A DNA stretch of 64,000 bases from Thermococcus henrietii (GCF_900198835.1 NZ_LT900021.1:1302001-1366000); one strand, 5' to 3'; shown: positions 16,380 through 25,468, counted from the first letter of the stretch. Translations and numbers: made by a program. The notes: generated from the letters alone by a model not told the origin.

Positions 16380-16737
16380 TTAAACTCTTCCCCCAATATG
16401 TCTTTCAAGGTTCTAACTTCTCTGTCAAGCCAGTTTGGGAGTTCGTCTATATTGTTAAAACTCCATCCGTATGACTTCACATTGTCAGGAATTTCATCAA
16501 CTGTGGCATAAAACGCAAATCGGAGAAGCTCATAAAGAAATTCATTAAAGTGGACAGTCGCATTAAACACTTTCTCTCCCCAGCAACGGGTGATGACATC
16601 GTATTCGCTAAGTGCTATCTCTACTATTGATTCGTTTGAATAACATATTCCTCCCCCACAATTATTGCCTCTTCTGCTCTCTTTTCCAAAGGTCCAAAGG
16701 ACTCATCAAGGGTAAATATGACTTCGAGCTCTCGCAT
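16364..16737 (-). pseudogene. Frameshifted hypothetical gene, possible second immunity or orphan partner
   Basis: The gene opens MRELEVIFTLDESFGPLEKR at ATG 16737 after GGGTGGT. At a run of five G (about 16652-16656, minus strand) the frame must slip by one base to continue GGGICYSNESIVEIALSEYD and onward to LKDILGEEFKSSPK and TAA 16364-16366. With six G it would encode about 125 residues. The last residues lie in the GC-rich junction sequence, so the natural C-terminus may also be lost. The family is not recognised. Its position after the toxin and likely immunity gene suggests a role in the same island. Confidence 0.55.
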
Positions 16738-16817
16738 TTTGTACCACCCTTATGGAGTGTAAAAATTAAATACTAGCACCAGCAATTCCCAGATGAGCAC
16801 TGTGGGAGTCATATGTC

Positions 16818-17477
16818 TCACTGTTTCTCGAGCACGTATTTTGTTATCAATTTCACCCACTGGATTTTGGGATATAGAGCCTGCAGGGGTGTGAACATCT
16901 TTAGGGCTTCTTCAACCTCACGCATTCCTCTCATAAGGTCTTCCCAAATTCCCTCCACGTATTCATCAACTCCCACTCTGATGGTTACCCCGTTGTTTGG
17001 GGACTCAATCTCAAGAATTTTGGCATGTCTACGGTACCGGATGAACTTTATTGGGTCAAAAGTACCAAAGAAGAGTTTAAGAGATCCTCCAGGAAAAAGA
17101 ATATCCTCTATGGACATGTTCTTGGTGACAGGGTTGTTCCTGAGTGGGTTTACTTCTACTGGAAGACTCATGAGTTTGGCAATTGCATCCTTTCCTCCCA
17201 CAGCATAAACAATCGAGAGTGCTACATCCTCAAAAAATTCAATTAAGTTCCCACAGGCGGGCGCTATCAGTTCTTTGCCATCAACCTCTAGCCCATACTT
17301 AACGTCGTATTCAAATGCCCTAGAGAGGATGCTTTTGAGAAGTTCGTTAAAATCTTCCTCGTCCCCCTCCCTAACGGATTCAATGTAAGTTTCAACAGCA
17401 TCTGAGAGCGATGATAGAACGGCCTCTTTCAGCTGCTCCTTGGTTGGAAGGATGTACCAAAGATGAACCCCAACCAT
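16818..17477 (-). CDS. Candidate immunity protein for the upstream toxin
   Basis: A 219-residue soluble, acidic protein (MVGVHLWYILPTKEQLKEAV...), helical in its first 120 residues and mixed alpha/beta later. No signal peptide or membrane segment is seen, so it acts in the cytoplasm. It begins about 50 bases after the stop of the secreted toxin-like gene on the same strand, the usual place for an immunity gene. ATG 17477 follows AGGTGATG. I do not recognise the family, so immunity is inferred only from context and composition. Confidence 0.5.
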   Translation of the reverse strand: MVGVHLWYILPTKEQLKEAVLSSLSDAVETYIESVREGDEEDFNELLKSILSRAFEYDVKYGLEVDGKELIAPACGNLIEFFEDVALSIVYAVGGKDAIAKLMSLPVEVNPLRNNPVTKNMSIEDILFPGGSLKLFFGTFDPIKFIRYRRHAKILEIESPNNGVTIRVGVDEYVEGIWEDLMRGMREVEEALKMFTPLQALYPKIQWVKLITKYVLEKQ

Positions 17478-17526
17478 GCTCATCACCTAACGACATTTAA
17501 ATAAAAATTAAAAAATGGGAATCAAC

Positions 17527-18510
17527 TTAGTGAGACTTTAACAGGTATACTGTGAGAACTTTATAACTTTTGTATCCTATCCTTTGAAGTATTACTCGCA
17601 CTCTACCAATTTCTGTGTTTACTTCCAATGCTATCTTGCCCCCATTGGGGTTCGTCTTGCCACAGTTCACTTCACCGCTTGTTATTGCTTTCTTAATAAC
17701 ATCGGCCAGCCATTTCCCAGTTATACTCTTTGGAAAGACAGTGGCATCGGGTTCTCCGTAGTAAACTTTCCCTTCATAATGTCTCCTAATAATGTGTCTC
17801 AAATCACTCTCAAAAAGTTTCACTTTCCCTGGAGGCCAGTATCCACATGACGTATACCTTCCGTTGAACTTTGGTAGGGTTCTAGTCTCTTTATATAACT
17901 CTTCTGTGAATTCCTTCGCCTTGTTAGCGTCCCATCCGTTTAGATATGCTTGACCTAAGAGCTGTCCGAACTCTTTTGGAGTGAAGAGGTCGTTAACTTG
18001 GTCAAGCTCGCTTTTCTTTACTTCCACTATTGTCTCAGAGCCGTCCTTGATAACGACCTTCTCGGCTATCGGCAGTGGAATGAACCAGAGCTTCTTGAGG
18101 TGAACCTCGACATTGGGATGACTCATAGAGTATCCGGCAGCATTAAGGAACCCATCACTGAACTCTGAGAGTTGCTTGAAACCCGTCGCACGCAGAATGA
18201 TGTCTGCCACCTTGCCACCATACTTCTCAATTACCTTGTACAGGCCCATCGTCATGAGTGTCGCGAGACTGACAGTTATCGCCAGTAATTCTGTACTGCC
18301 AACCACTATGCTTATACCAGCCAAAACAGCAGGTATAAACTGTGGCCGAACTTCATTTCCAGGTTTCTTCTCCGGACTAAACTCCTGAGGAACCGTTACT
18401 GTACTGTTCGTCGTCGCGTTAACGAAGCTTGCCGCAGCGCTGGCACCACTGACCGTCATTCCAAGGAAGAGCACCACCAAAGCCAAGGCAAGAACCCGTC
18501 TCCAGCCCAT
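17527..18510 (-). CDS. Secreted protein with a C-terminal EndoU-like toxin domain
   Basis: A 327-residue protein. Residues 1-25 form a signal peptide (basic start, ALALVVLFLGM core, ending SGASA). A hydrophobic stretch at about 59-90 could cross a membrane or help entry. The C-terminal 100 residues contain DLRHIIRRHYEG (236-247), VFPKSITGKWLADVI (258-272) and a final beta pair ending GYKSYKVLTVYLL. That order of two histidines, FP and a late T-x-Y resembles bacterial EndoU/BECR-fold RNase toxins. An A+T-rich context and a following small gene fit a polymorphic toxin-immunity pair. TATA CTTTTAAAG is near 18556-18564. The fold assignment is by eye. Confidence 0.55.
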   Translation of the reverse strand: MGWRRVLALALVVLFLGMTVSGASAAASFVNATTNSTVTVPQEFSPEKKPGNEVRPQFIPAVLAGISIVVGSTELLAITVSLATLMTMGLYKVIEKYGGKVADIILRATGFKQLSEFSDGFLNAAGYSMSHPNVEVHLKKLWFIPLPIAEKVVIKDGSETIVEVKKSELDQVNDLFTPKEFGQLLGQAYLNGWDANKAKEFTEELYKETRTLPKFNGRYTSCGYWPPGKVKLFESDLRHIIRRHYEGKVYYGEPDATVFPKSITGKWLADVIKKAITSGEVNCGKTNPNGGKIALEVNTEIGRVRVILQRIGYKSYKVLTVYLLKSH

Positions 18511-18628
18511 GCGGTTACTTTCTTAGAGTTGTTCATATGAATAACAAACTTAAACTTTAAAAGTTTTTCTATTAATAGTATTGACATAAAAGAAGCAATT
18601 AAAAGAAAATTACTCATTGAAATTGCAT

Positions 18629-19375
18629 TCACTTCACCGCCACCAGCCAGTACCTCCTGTCGTTGGGCCTCAGCTCGTGAAGGTTTCCGTGGATTTTAAC
18701 CTTCCTGAAGTGCCTCCCGGCCAAAAGCCTCATCTCCCTCGGCGTGTATATGTTGAGTTCGTCGTCCACCATGACGGCCCTAACGCTCCCGTCCGGCTTA
18801 ACTATCTGTACGAGCCTCTTGAAGCGGAGCTTCTGAAAAGCCGGCTCCACCTCGCGCCAGTCGGTTATGACCAGCCTCTCATCGCCCTTTCGCTCGTCCC
18901 ATACTATCGGGCCGTCCCTTCCGCCGTAGTACCAGCACGGGAAGTCCGCTATGAAGACCCCGCCCGGTTTCAGCGCCCGTTTTACAGAATTAAATAATTG
19001 TTGAATTGCGGAATCATCGAAATACATGATTGATGAGAAGAACATAGTTACTGCATCAAACTCTTCCTCGAAGTCGAGCTCAAGCGCGTCTCCCCGGATA
19101 AACTCGATGCTGAGCCCTTCCCCTTCGGCCTTTCTTCTCGCAACTGCCAGCATCTCCTCGTGGAGGTCGAGGCCGGTAACCTCGTAACCGCGCCTCGCGA
19201 GTTCAAGCGTCGGAATCCCTGTTCCGCAGGCAAGGTCGAGGATTTTCTTTACTCCCCTTTCGGCCTCTTTCCGGAACAACTCCTCAACGAAATCAATCTC
19301 CTTAACAACCCGCTCAGCCCTTCGCCTGTAAATCGCGTCGTAGTACTCGGCCAGAACGGTGTAGAGCTCGTGCAT
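18629..19375 (-). CDS. Class I SAM-dependent methyltransferase
   Basis: A 248-residue Rossmann-fold methyltransferase. Motif I is ILDLACGTGIPTLELARRG near residue 45, motif II is GLDLHEEMLAVAR near 70, and FDAVTMFFSSIMYFD near 108 is the motif IV region. ALKPGGVFIADFPCW follows. The substrate is unknown; the fold is that of small-molecule and ubiquinone-type methyltransferases. It stands between the toxin island and the cobinamide genes and is not obviously part of either operon. Confidence 0.85.
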   Translation of the reverse strand: MHELYTVLAEYYDAIYRRRAERVVKEIDFVEELFRKEAERGVKKILDLACGTGIPTLELARRGYEVTGLDLHEEMLAVARRKAEGEGLSIEFIRGDALELDFEEEFDAVTMFFSSIMYFDDSAIQQLFNSVKRALKPGGVFIADFPCWYYGGRDGPIVWDERKGDERLVITDWREVEPAFQKLRFKRLVQIVKPDGSVRAVMVDDELNIYTPREMRLLAGRHFRKVKIHGNLHELRPNDRRYWLVAVK

Positions 19376-19405
19376 GATACCACCTAAGTGAAATTGTGTT
19401 CAAGC

Positions 19406-20380
19406 TTAAAATATTTCTCCCCCTCCCAGCTCCCTGAACGCTCCAATAAGCCTGTCGTTCTCTTCTGGCTTCCTCACCGAAAAGCGCACGTATTCCGGCA
19501 GTCCGAAGCTCGCACAGCTCCTCACGAGGATTCCGCGCTTCTTCATGGCTTCAACGAACTCCTCAGCGTTCCCGACGCGCTTGATGAAAAAGTTTGCGTC
19601 GCTTTTAACGCCCAGCGCTTTTTCAAGCCTCCCCTTTTCGCGCCAGATGAGGGGTATCGTCTTCCTGAGGTGCTCGAAGCCGTCTTCAATGAGGAATTCG
19701 AGAAAGGCAACTCCCGTTGAGCCTATGCTCCAGGGCATTCTGACGCTTCTGAAAGCCTCTTCAAAACCGAGGACGTAGCCGACTCTTATTCCCGGCAAAC
19801 CGTAGCTCTTGGTGAAGGTCCTGAGCTTTACGATGTTCTCCCCCTCCGGACTCTCCGGCTTTTTCACGAAGTCTATGAACGCTTCATCCAGAACGAGGAG
19901 CGCCCCTCTGTCTTCCACCGCATCGAGGAGTGGCTTGAGCTCCCTAACGCGGTAGAACTTTCCGTCCGGGTTGTTGGGGTTGCAGAAGAAGACGACCGAG
20001 CCTCTCTCGACGAGTTCTGCCAGCTTTTCCGGTTCGTTCGGGCCTTTGACGACCCTCGCTCCAAAAATTCGCGAAACTCTCTCGTACTCGCCGTAGGTGT
20101 GCTCCGGTATTATCGCCTTCTTCCCGCGGAGCGCGAGGATTCTAACCAAATAGAGCGCCTCGGTGATGCCGGCCGTTAGAGTCAGAGGCTCGCCGACAAG
20201 TTCGGCGAGTTTCCCCTCAAGCCTCTCGTAGTAGGGGTAGCGGTCGCTTATCTCCCTCGCGCGTTTGAACATCTCGTCGAGCCACTCAGGGGGGTAAGGA
20301 TTGAGCGACGCCGAGAAGTCAAGCAAACCTTCCTCCCTTGCGCCTCCGTGATAGGTCGAGAACTTCACGGGCTCAAGCAT
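19406..20380 (-). CDS. cobD: PLP-dependent aminotransferase-like protein, probable threonine-phosphate decarboxylase (CobD-type)
   Basis: A 324-residue fold-type I PLP enzyme. The Schiff-base lysine is in TFTKSYGLPGIRVGY near residue 192, the PLP-ring aspartate in LVLDEAFIDF near 165, and the substrate arginine in VRFSVRKPEEN near the end. N-terminal FSASLNPYPP is typical of the CobC/CobD/HisC group. Nearby cbiB, cobZ and cobS make the cobalamin role (aminopropanol phosphate from threonine phosphate) likelier than histidine synthesis. The ATG at 20380 lies about 25 bases after a TATA-like ATTAAAAAT. Confidence 0.75.
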   Translation of the reverse strand: MLEPVKFSTYHGGAREEGLLDFSASLNPYPPEWLDEMFKRAREISDRYPYYERLEGKLAELVGEPLTLTAGITEALYLVRILALRGKKAIIPEHTYGEYERVSRIFGARVVKGPNEPEKLAELVERGSVVFFCNPNNPDGKFYRVRELKPLLDAVEDRGALLVLDEAFIDFVKKPESPEGENIVKLRTFTKSYGLPGIRVGYVLGFEEAFRSVRMPWSIGSTGVAFLEFLIEDGFEHLRKTIPLIWREKGRLEKALGVKSDANFFIKRVGNAEEFVEAMKKRGILVRSCASFGLPEYVRFSVRKPEENDRLIGAFRELGGGEIF

Positions 20381-20496
20381 TGCAGGGGTACATACCCGCT
20401 AAGCATTTTTAATGCTATCCCCCGAATAATTCCACGGCAGGGGTGCCGCCTTCCACTTCCGTAGCAGTGATCAAAATTGAAACCAAAGGCTGTGAG

Positions 20497-21075
20497 TCAC
20501 TGCTCCAGCACCAGCCACAGGTTTCCGGCGTCACTGTGCATAAACACGAAGATCAGCGCGTTGTTGTCTTTGAGGGTCACCGTCTTGGATGTTATCGCGA
20601 GGCAGTAGGAGTCCATCTGAACCGGGACGTACCAGTACGTAAGCGAACCAACGAGGCTGCCGTCTTTATAAATCCTGAAATCGATCCTCTGCCCGCCGGT
20701 CGTTGTGCTGTTCCTCGGCTGCCCCCAGGCGATTGTATACTCCCCTATCCGGGCCTTTCCAGAGAAGCTGACGTTTCCAATCCCTAAAACAGCGTATCGG
20801 TATTTCTTTCCTCCCACCTCAGCCGTCGTGCTGTTCAACACGCTCATATTCAAATACTTAAGGCCCTCTCCCTGCACTAAAATCCCTTTTGAGCCCGTAC
20901 CGCATTTCTCAAGACGTTCCTTGACACTGGTGAGGAATGCCGTGATGTCCTTGGGGGAAGAAGACTGCGTGTGGCTGAACCCCGGAGTTGAGCTTTTTGA
21001 TGGAGAACCGCTTATGCACAGCGAGGAAAAGAGCAGCAGGGAAATCAAAAGGATCAGCAGGGGGACTCGCTTCAT
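20497..21075 (-). CDS. Predicted secreted lipoprotein
   Basis: About 192 residues. A basic start (MKRV) is followed by a leucine-rich core (PLLILLISLLLFSSLCISG) with a cysteine suited to lipid attachment, then a serine/threonine-rich linker and a beta-rich domain to the end (SLTYWYVPVQMDSYCLAI). It would be anchored outside the membrane. ATG 21075 is favoured because GGTGA lies five bases before it; ATG 21087 is the alternative. TATA-like TTTTTAAG is near 21119-21126. Function unknown. Confidence 0.6.
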   Translation of the reverse strand: MKRVPLLILLISLLLFSSLCISGSPSKSSTPGFSHTQSSSPKDITAFLTSVKERLEKCGTGSKGILVQGEGLKYLNMSVLNSTTAEVGGKKYRYAVLGIGNVSFSGKARIGEYTIAWGQPRNSTTTGGQRIDFRIYKDGSLVGSLTYWYVPVQMDSYCLAITSKTVTLKDNNALIFVFMHSDAGNLWLVLEQ

Positions 21076-21290
21076 TTTTGTCACCATATCACACTTCTAA
21101 CAAAGTATGCGGCCATCTACTTAAAAATTTTTCTATTTTTATAACTTGACATTAGAAGTTAATATGTTATTGGAACATAGCGTTATAGCCACTGGCTTAA
21201 TAATGGCTTTCACAATTCCCCTAAGTTCCAATTGGAGAGTTTAGCAACGGCGGATTTTCAGAGCACTGCGGGTCCCAGCATGGACACACC

Positions 21291-22043
21291 TCACAGGGCC
21301 ATCATCCTCTCAAACAGGGCCCGAAGGTCGTGGTAAAGGTGGGGTTCGGTCTTGCAGAGCCACTCAATGAGTCTCGCACCGCCCTCGTAGAACGTAACCC
21401 TTGAGAACGGCCTTTCCCCTCCGGCGTGGTTCTCGGGGAGTCCGAAGAGCGCCCGCAGACGGTTCTCAATGAGCCTCGCAAAACCCTCCTTCCACTCCTC
21501 CCAGACCATGTACTCGAAGTCCTTCTCCGAAAGAACCTCCCGGAAGCCCGCCCTTATCTCAGGGATTCTTTCCAGTTCTCCGCCGAGCAGGGCGGAGTAG
21601 AGCTCCACAAACCGCCCGTCTTCGTAGGGGAAGGGGTGCTCAAGCTCCCACGAGTAGTCACCCCGCTCCCAGTACTCCCTCGCAATTCTGAGCCCCCTCT
21701 TGAGCTCTGTCTCGCAACACTCCGCCTGATAGCAGTGCACGAACTCGTGGAGGATGAAGACGAGCCCCTCCTCCGATGAGAGGGCGCGGCGTGACACGAC
21801 CGCGGCGGTTTTCCACCCTGTCTCCTTCAGGGGGAACGCGGCGAATATCTCCTCTGGGAGCTCCGCCGGAAAACTGCCGGAGTAGCGGTAGGAACTCCCC
21901 TCCGGCTCAAAGACAAGGAGCTCTCCTCCGCTGAACACCGCCAGCGGGTAAATCCTTCTGAACAGGGGGTGCACCTCCACGGCTTTCTTTTTCATTTCAA
22001 GGAGCTTTGAGAGCCCGTTTTCAACGTCTTCCGGGAGTGACAT
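21291..22043 (-). CDS. Putative zinc metallopeptidase (HExxH)
   Basis: About 250 residues with no signal peptide. LVFILHEFVHCYQAECCE near residue 95 contains HEFVH, the zincin HExxH motif, inside a helix. A downstream acidic helix (YMVWEEWKEGFARLIEN, about 180-196) could give the third zinc ligand. Peptidase activity is inferred from these motifs; the family is not otherwise recognised. ATG 22043 follows GAGGTGG and is preferred to GTG 22052. It follows cbiB by a short gap and may be co-transcribed with it. Confidence 0.6.
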   Translation of the reverse strand: MSLPEDVENGLSKLLEMKKKAVEVHPLFRRIYPLAVFSGGELLVFEPEGSSYRYSGSFPAELPEEIFAAFPLKETGWKTAAVVSRRALSSEEGLVFILHEFVHCYQAECCETELKRGLRIAREYWERGDYSWELEHPFPYEDGRFVELYSALLGGELERIPEIRAGFREVLSEKDFEYMVWEEWKEGFARLIENRLRALFGLPENHAGGERPFSRVTFYEGGARLIEWLCKTEPHLYHDLRALFERMMAL

Positions 22044-22058
22044 GGTAACCACCTCACA

Positions 22059-22934
22059 TTATAGTGGCGGGCGAAACTTAAAGGCTGCGGCGATGGTTAT
22101 GGCCACCCATTCTGCCACGACGAACCAGTAGATTTTCAACGCCCGCCTTATGTCCTCGTTCTTCGGCTCCCTCCCCGGAAAGCGGTAAACGCCGGGCTTC
22201 TCAAGCCAGACTCCGAGGACGGCGCTCATAGCTGAAATCGGCTTGTCGGAGTTTATCTTGAACTTTGCAAGGCGGTAGTGCCTGAGAACCTTCAAACCGC
22301 CGAGCGGGAGGTAGAGGAGGACCGTTAATCGAGCCGGAATGAAGTTAAGGACGTCGTCCAGCCTCGCTGAGAACTTGCCGAAGAACTCGTAGCGCTCGCT
22401 CCGGTAGCCGAGCATGGCATCGAGCGTGTTCACCGCGCGGTAGAGCAGGGCTCCGGGGAGGCCGAAGAGGAGGAAGTAGAACAGCGGAGCGACTACGGAG
22501 TCGTTGAGGTTCTCGGCGAGGCTCTCTATCGAGGCGGAGTTGAGATGGGCCTCGTCGAGGTTTTTAACGTCCCTGCTCACTATCATCGAGACGGCCTTCC
22601 GTTTCTCCTTGATGTCCTCAGTTACAGTCCTCTCTATGTGCTCGTGGAGGCTCCTTACCGCGAAGGAGCTTTTCAGGAGGTAAACCGCGAGGGCGTAGTT
22701 CAGCGGGAAGGGGAGGTAACGGGGAAGGAGCGAGAGGGCTAAAGCGAAGGCAATGACGGCGAGGGCCGTTAGAGTTCCCGCGAGGAAGTCCGGGAGGGGA
22801 CCTTTTCGTTTCCATCTCCTGTCGAGAAAACCGGCTATCCTCCCGAACCAGACCACGGGGTGGAGCTTCACCGGTGGTTCTCCGAGAAGGAGGTCCCAGA
22901 GGAGCGCGAGGAGAAAAACGATTAGGGCGTCCAT
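22059..22934 (-). CDS. cbiB: Adenosylcobinamide-phosphate synthase CbiB
   Basis: A 291-residue membrane protein that joins aminopropanol (phosphate) to adenosylcobyric acid or acts in cobinamide salvage. The N-terminal [21 protein letters not shown] is diagnostic of the CbiB family. Other landmarks are [33 protein letters not shown] near 120-150 and four to five membrane helices. Its ATG overlaps the end of the glycosylase-like gene upstream by 13 bases. Confidence 0.92.
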   Translation of the reverse strand: MDALIVFLLALLWDLLLGEPPVKLHPVVWFGRIAGFLDRRWKRKGPLPDFLAGTLTALAVIAFALALSLLPRYLPFPLNYALAVYLLKSSFAVRSLHEHIERTVTEDIKEKRKAVSMIVSRDVKNLDEAHLNSASIESLAENLNDSVVAPLFYFLLFGLPGALLYRAVNTLDAMLGYRSERYEFFGKFSARLDDVLNFIPARLTVLLYLPLGGLKVLRHYRLAKFKINSDKPISAMSAVLGVWLEKPGVYRFPGREPKNEDIRRALKIYWFVVAEWVAITIAAAFKFRPPL

Positions 22935-23668
22935 CCCCCGAAGGCCCCCCTGATTTTAGCGTACTCGGCGAGCATCTCATCATTCGGCTCGCGGACTCCG
23001 CGACGCACGTACCAGGCCGGATGTCTCAAGTACTCCATCTCAAAGCCGAGCTCCCTCAGGGCCCTTTCGGCGGTTCTGCCGAGGGCGAAGACTGCCTTTG
23101 GCCTGAGGATTTCGAGTTCCCTCGCGAGTAGTTCGTAAGCGCCTTCCGGAACGCGGGACAGCCTGTTGTTCGGAGGGTTGCACTTCACGACGTTGGTTAT
23201 GTACACGAAGTCCGGGTTGATGCCGAGGTGAAAGAGAACCTTCCTGAGTAAGCTCCCAGAGGCGTCACGGTAGAAGCACACGCCGGTTTTTCCGCAACCT
23301 CTCCTCCCCGGCGCTTCGCCCACGAGGACGACCCTGGAGCCCGTCCAGCCGTTGGCAAAGGGCAGCCCCTCGAACTCCCCTATTTCGAGCTGGTAGCGCA
23401 GGTTCTCTCTACCACAGAAGTACTCGGGGTCCGTTAGAAGGGAGCAGTAGAGGGCAGAAAGCTCTATTGCCCGGGCCTCTGAGAGCTCATCGGTTACCAA
23501 AAACCTCTCCTTCGGGTTGTAAATCGTCCGTGCGTAGGTTCCGTAGGTTTTTTCGTCTAGACTCATAAAATCGCGCCAGGTTTTCAGCGAGATTTGCCCG
23601 GTCAGCAGGTTTTGCGGATTAACGTAGACGTCGCCGACCCTCTGGAGTTCATCAATCCGAATCAGCAT
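22922..23668 (-). CDS. Uracil-DNA glycosylase superfamily protein
   Basis: About 248 residues. [20 protein letters not shown] near residue 105 is the GEAPG loop of type 4/5 UDGs, [13 protein letters not shown] near 158 is the matching second motif, and [11 protein letters not shown] near 220 contains the HP motif. Cysteines near 85, 95, 115 and 120 could bind an Fe-S cluster. It probably removes uracil or another damaged base from DNA. The ATG at 23668 (MLIRIDEL) faces the divergent gene at 23711; a longer frame would run through that gene and its promoter. Confidence 0.75.
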   Translation of the reverse strand: MLIRIDELQRVGDVYVNPQNLLTGQISLKTWRDFMSLDEKTYGTYARTIYNPKERFLVTDELSEARAIELSALYCSLLTDPEYFCGRENLRYQLEIGEFEGLPFANGWTGSRVVLVGEAPGRRGCGKTGVCFYRDASGSLLRKVLFHLGINPDFVYITNVVKCNPPNNRLSRVPEGAYELLARELEILRPKAVFALGRTAERALRELGFEMEYLRHPAWYVRRGVREPNDEMLAEYAKIRGAFGGWTP

Positions 23669-23710
23669 AATGGATAAAAGCTCCAAACCATTTATAGGCT
23701 TGGTGGTTGA

Positions 23711-24358
23711 ATGAAGGGAGTCGCCTTTTTCTCGGGTGGCAAGGACGGCCTCTATGCGGTTCACCTTGCTGAAAGAAACGGAATCGAGGTCCCCTACCTT
23801 CTCGCGCTCAAAACGACTATAGGACTCTCGCCCCACTGGGAGAACTTCTCAGCTCTCAAAACGCTCGCCGATGCGATGGGGAAGGAACTGCTAACCTTCG
23901 ACATGAGCCGGGGAAGCGAGGCACTGGCGGAATTCATAGCCTCTCTGGAAGTGGACTACCTGATAGCGGGCGACGTTCTCTTAGAGGACCACCTGAGGTG
24001 GATTGAGCGCCTCGCGGAAGAAGCCGGAGTCAAACCCCTTGAACCGCTCTGGGGGCGAAACACTAAGGAGCTCGCCGAGGAAATCCTGAATGCGGGCTTT
24101 GAGTACGCGATAATAGCCGTGAACCGCGAAAAGCTCGGTAAAGAGTGGCTCGGCTACACCTTCCGCTCGGTCGCCGACCTGGAGCTCTTCCTCGAAAGGA
24201 ACCCCGGCGTTGACCCGGTCGGCGAGTTCGCGGAGTTTCACACCGTTGTTTTAGCGTCTCCCCTCTTTGAAGGACGTTTTGCCCTCGAAATCCTCTCGAC
24301 AGAGGAGAGCGAGAGGTATCACTGGGTTAGGTTCGAGCTAAGAAATGAGAAAAGGTAA
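23711..24358 (+). CDS. ATP-pyrophosphatase of the Dph6/MJ0570 family
   Basis: A 215-residue protein with the PP-loop SGGKDGLYAVHLAE at residues 9-22. LLALKTTIGLSPHWENF and YLIAGDVLLEDHLRWIERL match the diphthine-ammonia ligase/MJ0570 group, which adenylates and amidates substrates such as EF2 diphthine. It is shorter and more divergent than canonical Dph6, so the exact substrate is open. TTTATAGG about 20 bases upstream is the TATA box and GGTGG the ribosome site. It begins the rightward cobinamide/vapBC group. Confidence 0.7.
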   Translation: MKGVAFFSGGKDGLYAVHLAERNGIEVPYLLALKTTIGLSPHWENFSALKTLADAMGKELLTFDMSRGSEALAEFIASLEVDYLIAGDVLLEDHLRWIERLAEEAGVKPLEPLWGRNTKELAEEILNAGFEYAIIAVNREKLGKEWLGYTFRSVADLELFLERNPGVDPVGEFAEFHTVVLASPLFEGRFALEILSTEESERYHWVRFELRNEKR

Positions 24359-24393
24359 ATAGGGACAGGGCGAAAATAATGGGGGGTGAGAGA

Positions 24394-24627
24394 ATGGGTG
24401 AGATAGTGCTCAGGATAACCGTCCCTGAGGGCTGGAGTGAAGAGATGAGAAAAGCCCTGGAGCGAAGGCTTGTCGTGGACGTTGCGCGGGAGCTCCAGAA
24501 GAGGGTTGAAGAGGCGAAGCGGTTCGAGGAAATCGTGAGGAACATCAAGATAGAGGACGAAGAAGAGGCCAAGGCGCTTGAAGACGAGATTGCGGGGGAG
24601 ATAGCCAGGCGCTACGGAGTGGTCTGA
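24394..24627 (+). CDS. vapB: VapB-like antitoxin
   Basis: A 77-residue acidic, helical protein (MGEIVLRITVPEGWSEEMRK...). The N-terminal strand (IVLRITVPEG) would form a DNA-binding ribbon as in MetJ/Arc-like antitoxins, and the helical, charged C-terminal part would wrap the toxin. The ATG at 24394 follows GGGGGTGAGAG. Its stop is directly followed by the vapC start. It likely represses its own promoter. Confidence 0.75.
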   Translation: MGEIVLRITVPEGWSEEMRKALERRLVVDVARELQKRVEEAKRFEEIVRNIKIEDEEEAKALEDEIAGEIARRYGVV

Positions 24628-25059
24628 ATGGAGGTCGTACTGGACTATAACGTCGTTTTTTCGGCCCTTTACAACAGAGGCGTTGCCTACAAACTTTTCA
24701 TGCTGAACCACGTGACGAGGGACGTTGAATTTTTAGTTCCGGGCTACTTCTGGGAAGAAGTCGAGCGAAAAAAAGACCGTCTCGCCAGATTAACTCGCCT
24801 AACAGAGGGGGATTTCGAATTCATTCTCAGAATTATCAAGTCCCAGACGATAACGATGCCGGAGCACATCGTCAAGGCTGGCATAGAGGAAGCCCTCTCC
24901 TTGTCTCCCGACCCAAAAGACGCCCCTTACGTTGCCCTTGCTCTCGCCCTGAGTCTCCCTCTTGTTACGGGTGATTTAAAGCTGAAAAACGCCATCAAAG
25001 ATAGAATTGCCGTCTATTCTCCGTCAGAACTACTAAAACTCATGGGTGGCCCGGTATGA
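24628..25059 (+). CDS. vapC: PIN-domain ribonuclease toxin VapC
   Basis: A 143-residue PIN-domain protein. The acidic catalytic residues are visible: VVLDYNVVFSALYN near residue 5, an internal glutamate in FWEEVERKK near 41, DPKDAPYVALAL near 92 and VTGDLKLKNA near 112. Such toxins cut tRNA or rRNA. It starts immediately after vapB and its stop overlaps the cobZ start (ATGA at 25056-25059), so the toxin pair is embedded in the cobalamin operon. Confidence 0.88.
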   Translation: MEVVLDYNVVFSALYNRGVAYKLFMLNHVTRDVEFLVPGYFWEEVERKKDRLARLTRLTEGDFEFILRIIKSQTITMPEHIVKAGIEEALSLSPDPKDAPYVALALALSLPLVTGDLKLKNAIKDRIAVYSPSELLKLMGGPV

Positions 25060-25466
25060 CCCCCGAAGAACTCCTCTCTAAGCTTGAATCCAAAGGGGTA
25101 ACCCTCGAAAAGATGCTCGACACCGCGCTGGAGCTCTACATCGGCGACGAGCGCGAGAAGGTTCGAGAAAGGCTGAGAGAGCTAGTGTTGGGGTATCTGG
25201 GCGACATCAACGTTCAAGCTCTGCTCCTATCGGCTCTCCTGCTCGAAGAGAACTTCAAGGTTGAGGGCGACCCCGTGAACCTTGTGGCCGACGAGCTCAT
25301 CGGCATAAACATCGCCGAGCTTATAGGCGGGAAGATGGCGCTCTTCAACTTCTTCTACTACGACACCAGGAAGCCCGGAATCCTTGCGGAGCTCCCACCG
25401 TTTCTCGACGATGCGATAGGTGGCTTTATAGCGGGCTGTATGACGAGGCTGTTCGAGGAGGTGTAG
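25056..25466 (+). CDS. cobZ: Alpha-ribazole-phosphate phosphatase CobZ (PgpA-like)
   Basis: A 136-residue protein of the PgpA-related family. [20 protein letters not shown] (residues about 71-90) and the [14 protein letters not shown] segment are characteristic. In archaea a PgpA-like protein, CobZ, dephosphorylates alpha-ribazole phosphate in cobalamin synthesis; the cobS gene three bases downstream supports this over a lipid role. The ATG overlaps vapC. Confidence 0.78.
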   Translation: MTPEELLSKLESKGVTLEKMLDTALELYIGDEREKVRERLRELVLGYLGDINVQALLLSALLLEENFKVEGDPVNLVADELIGINIAELIGGKMALFNFFYYDTRKPGILAELPPFLDDAIGGFIAGCMTRLFEEV

Positions 25467-25468
25467 CG

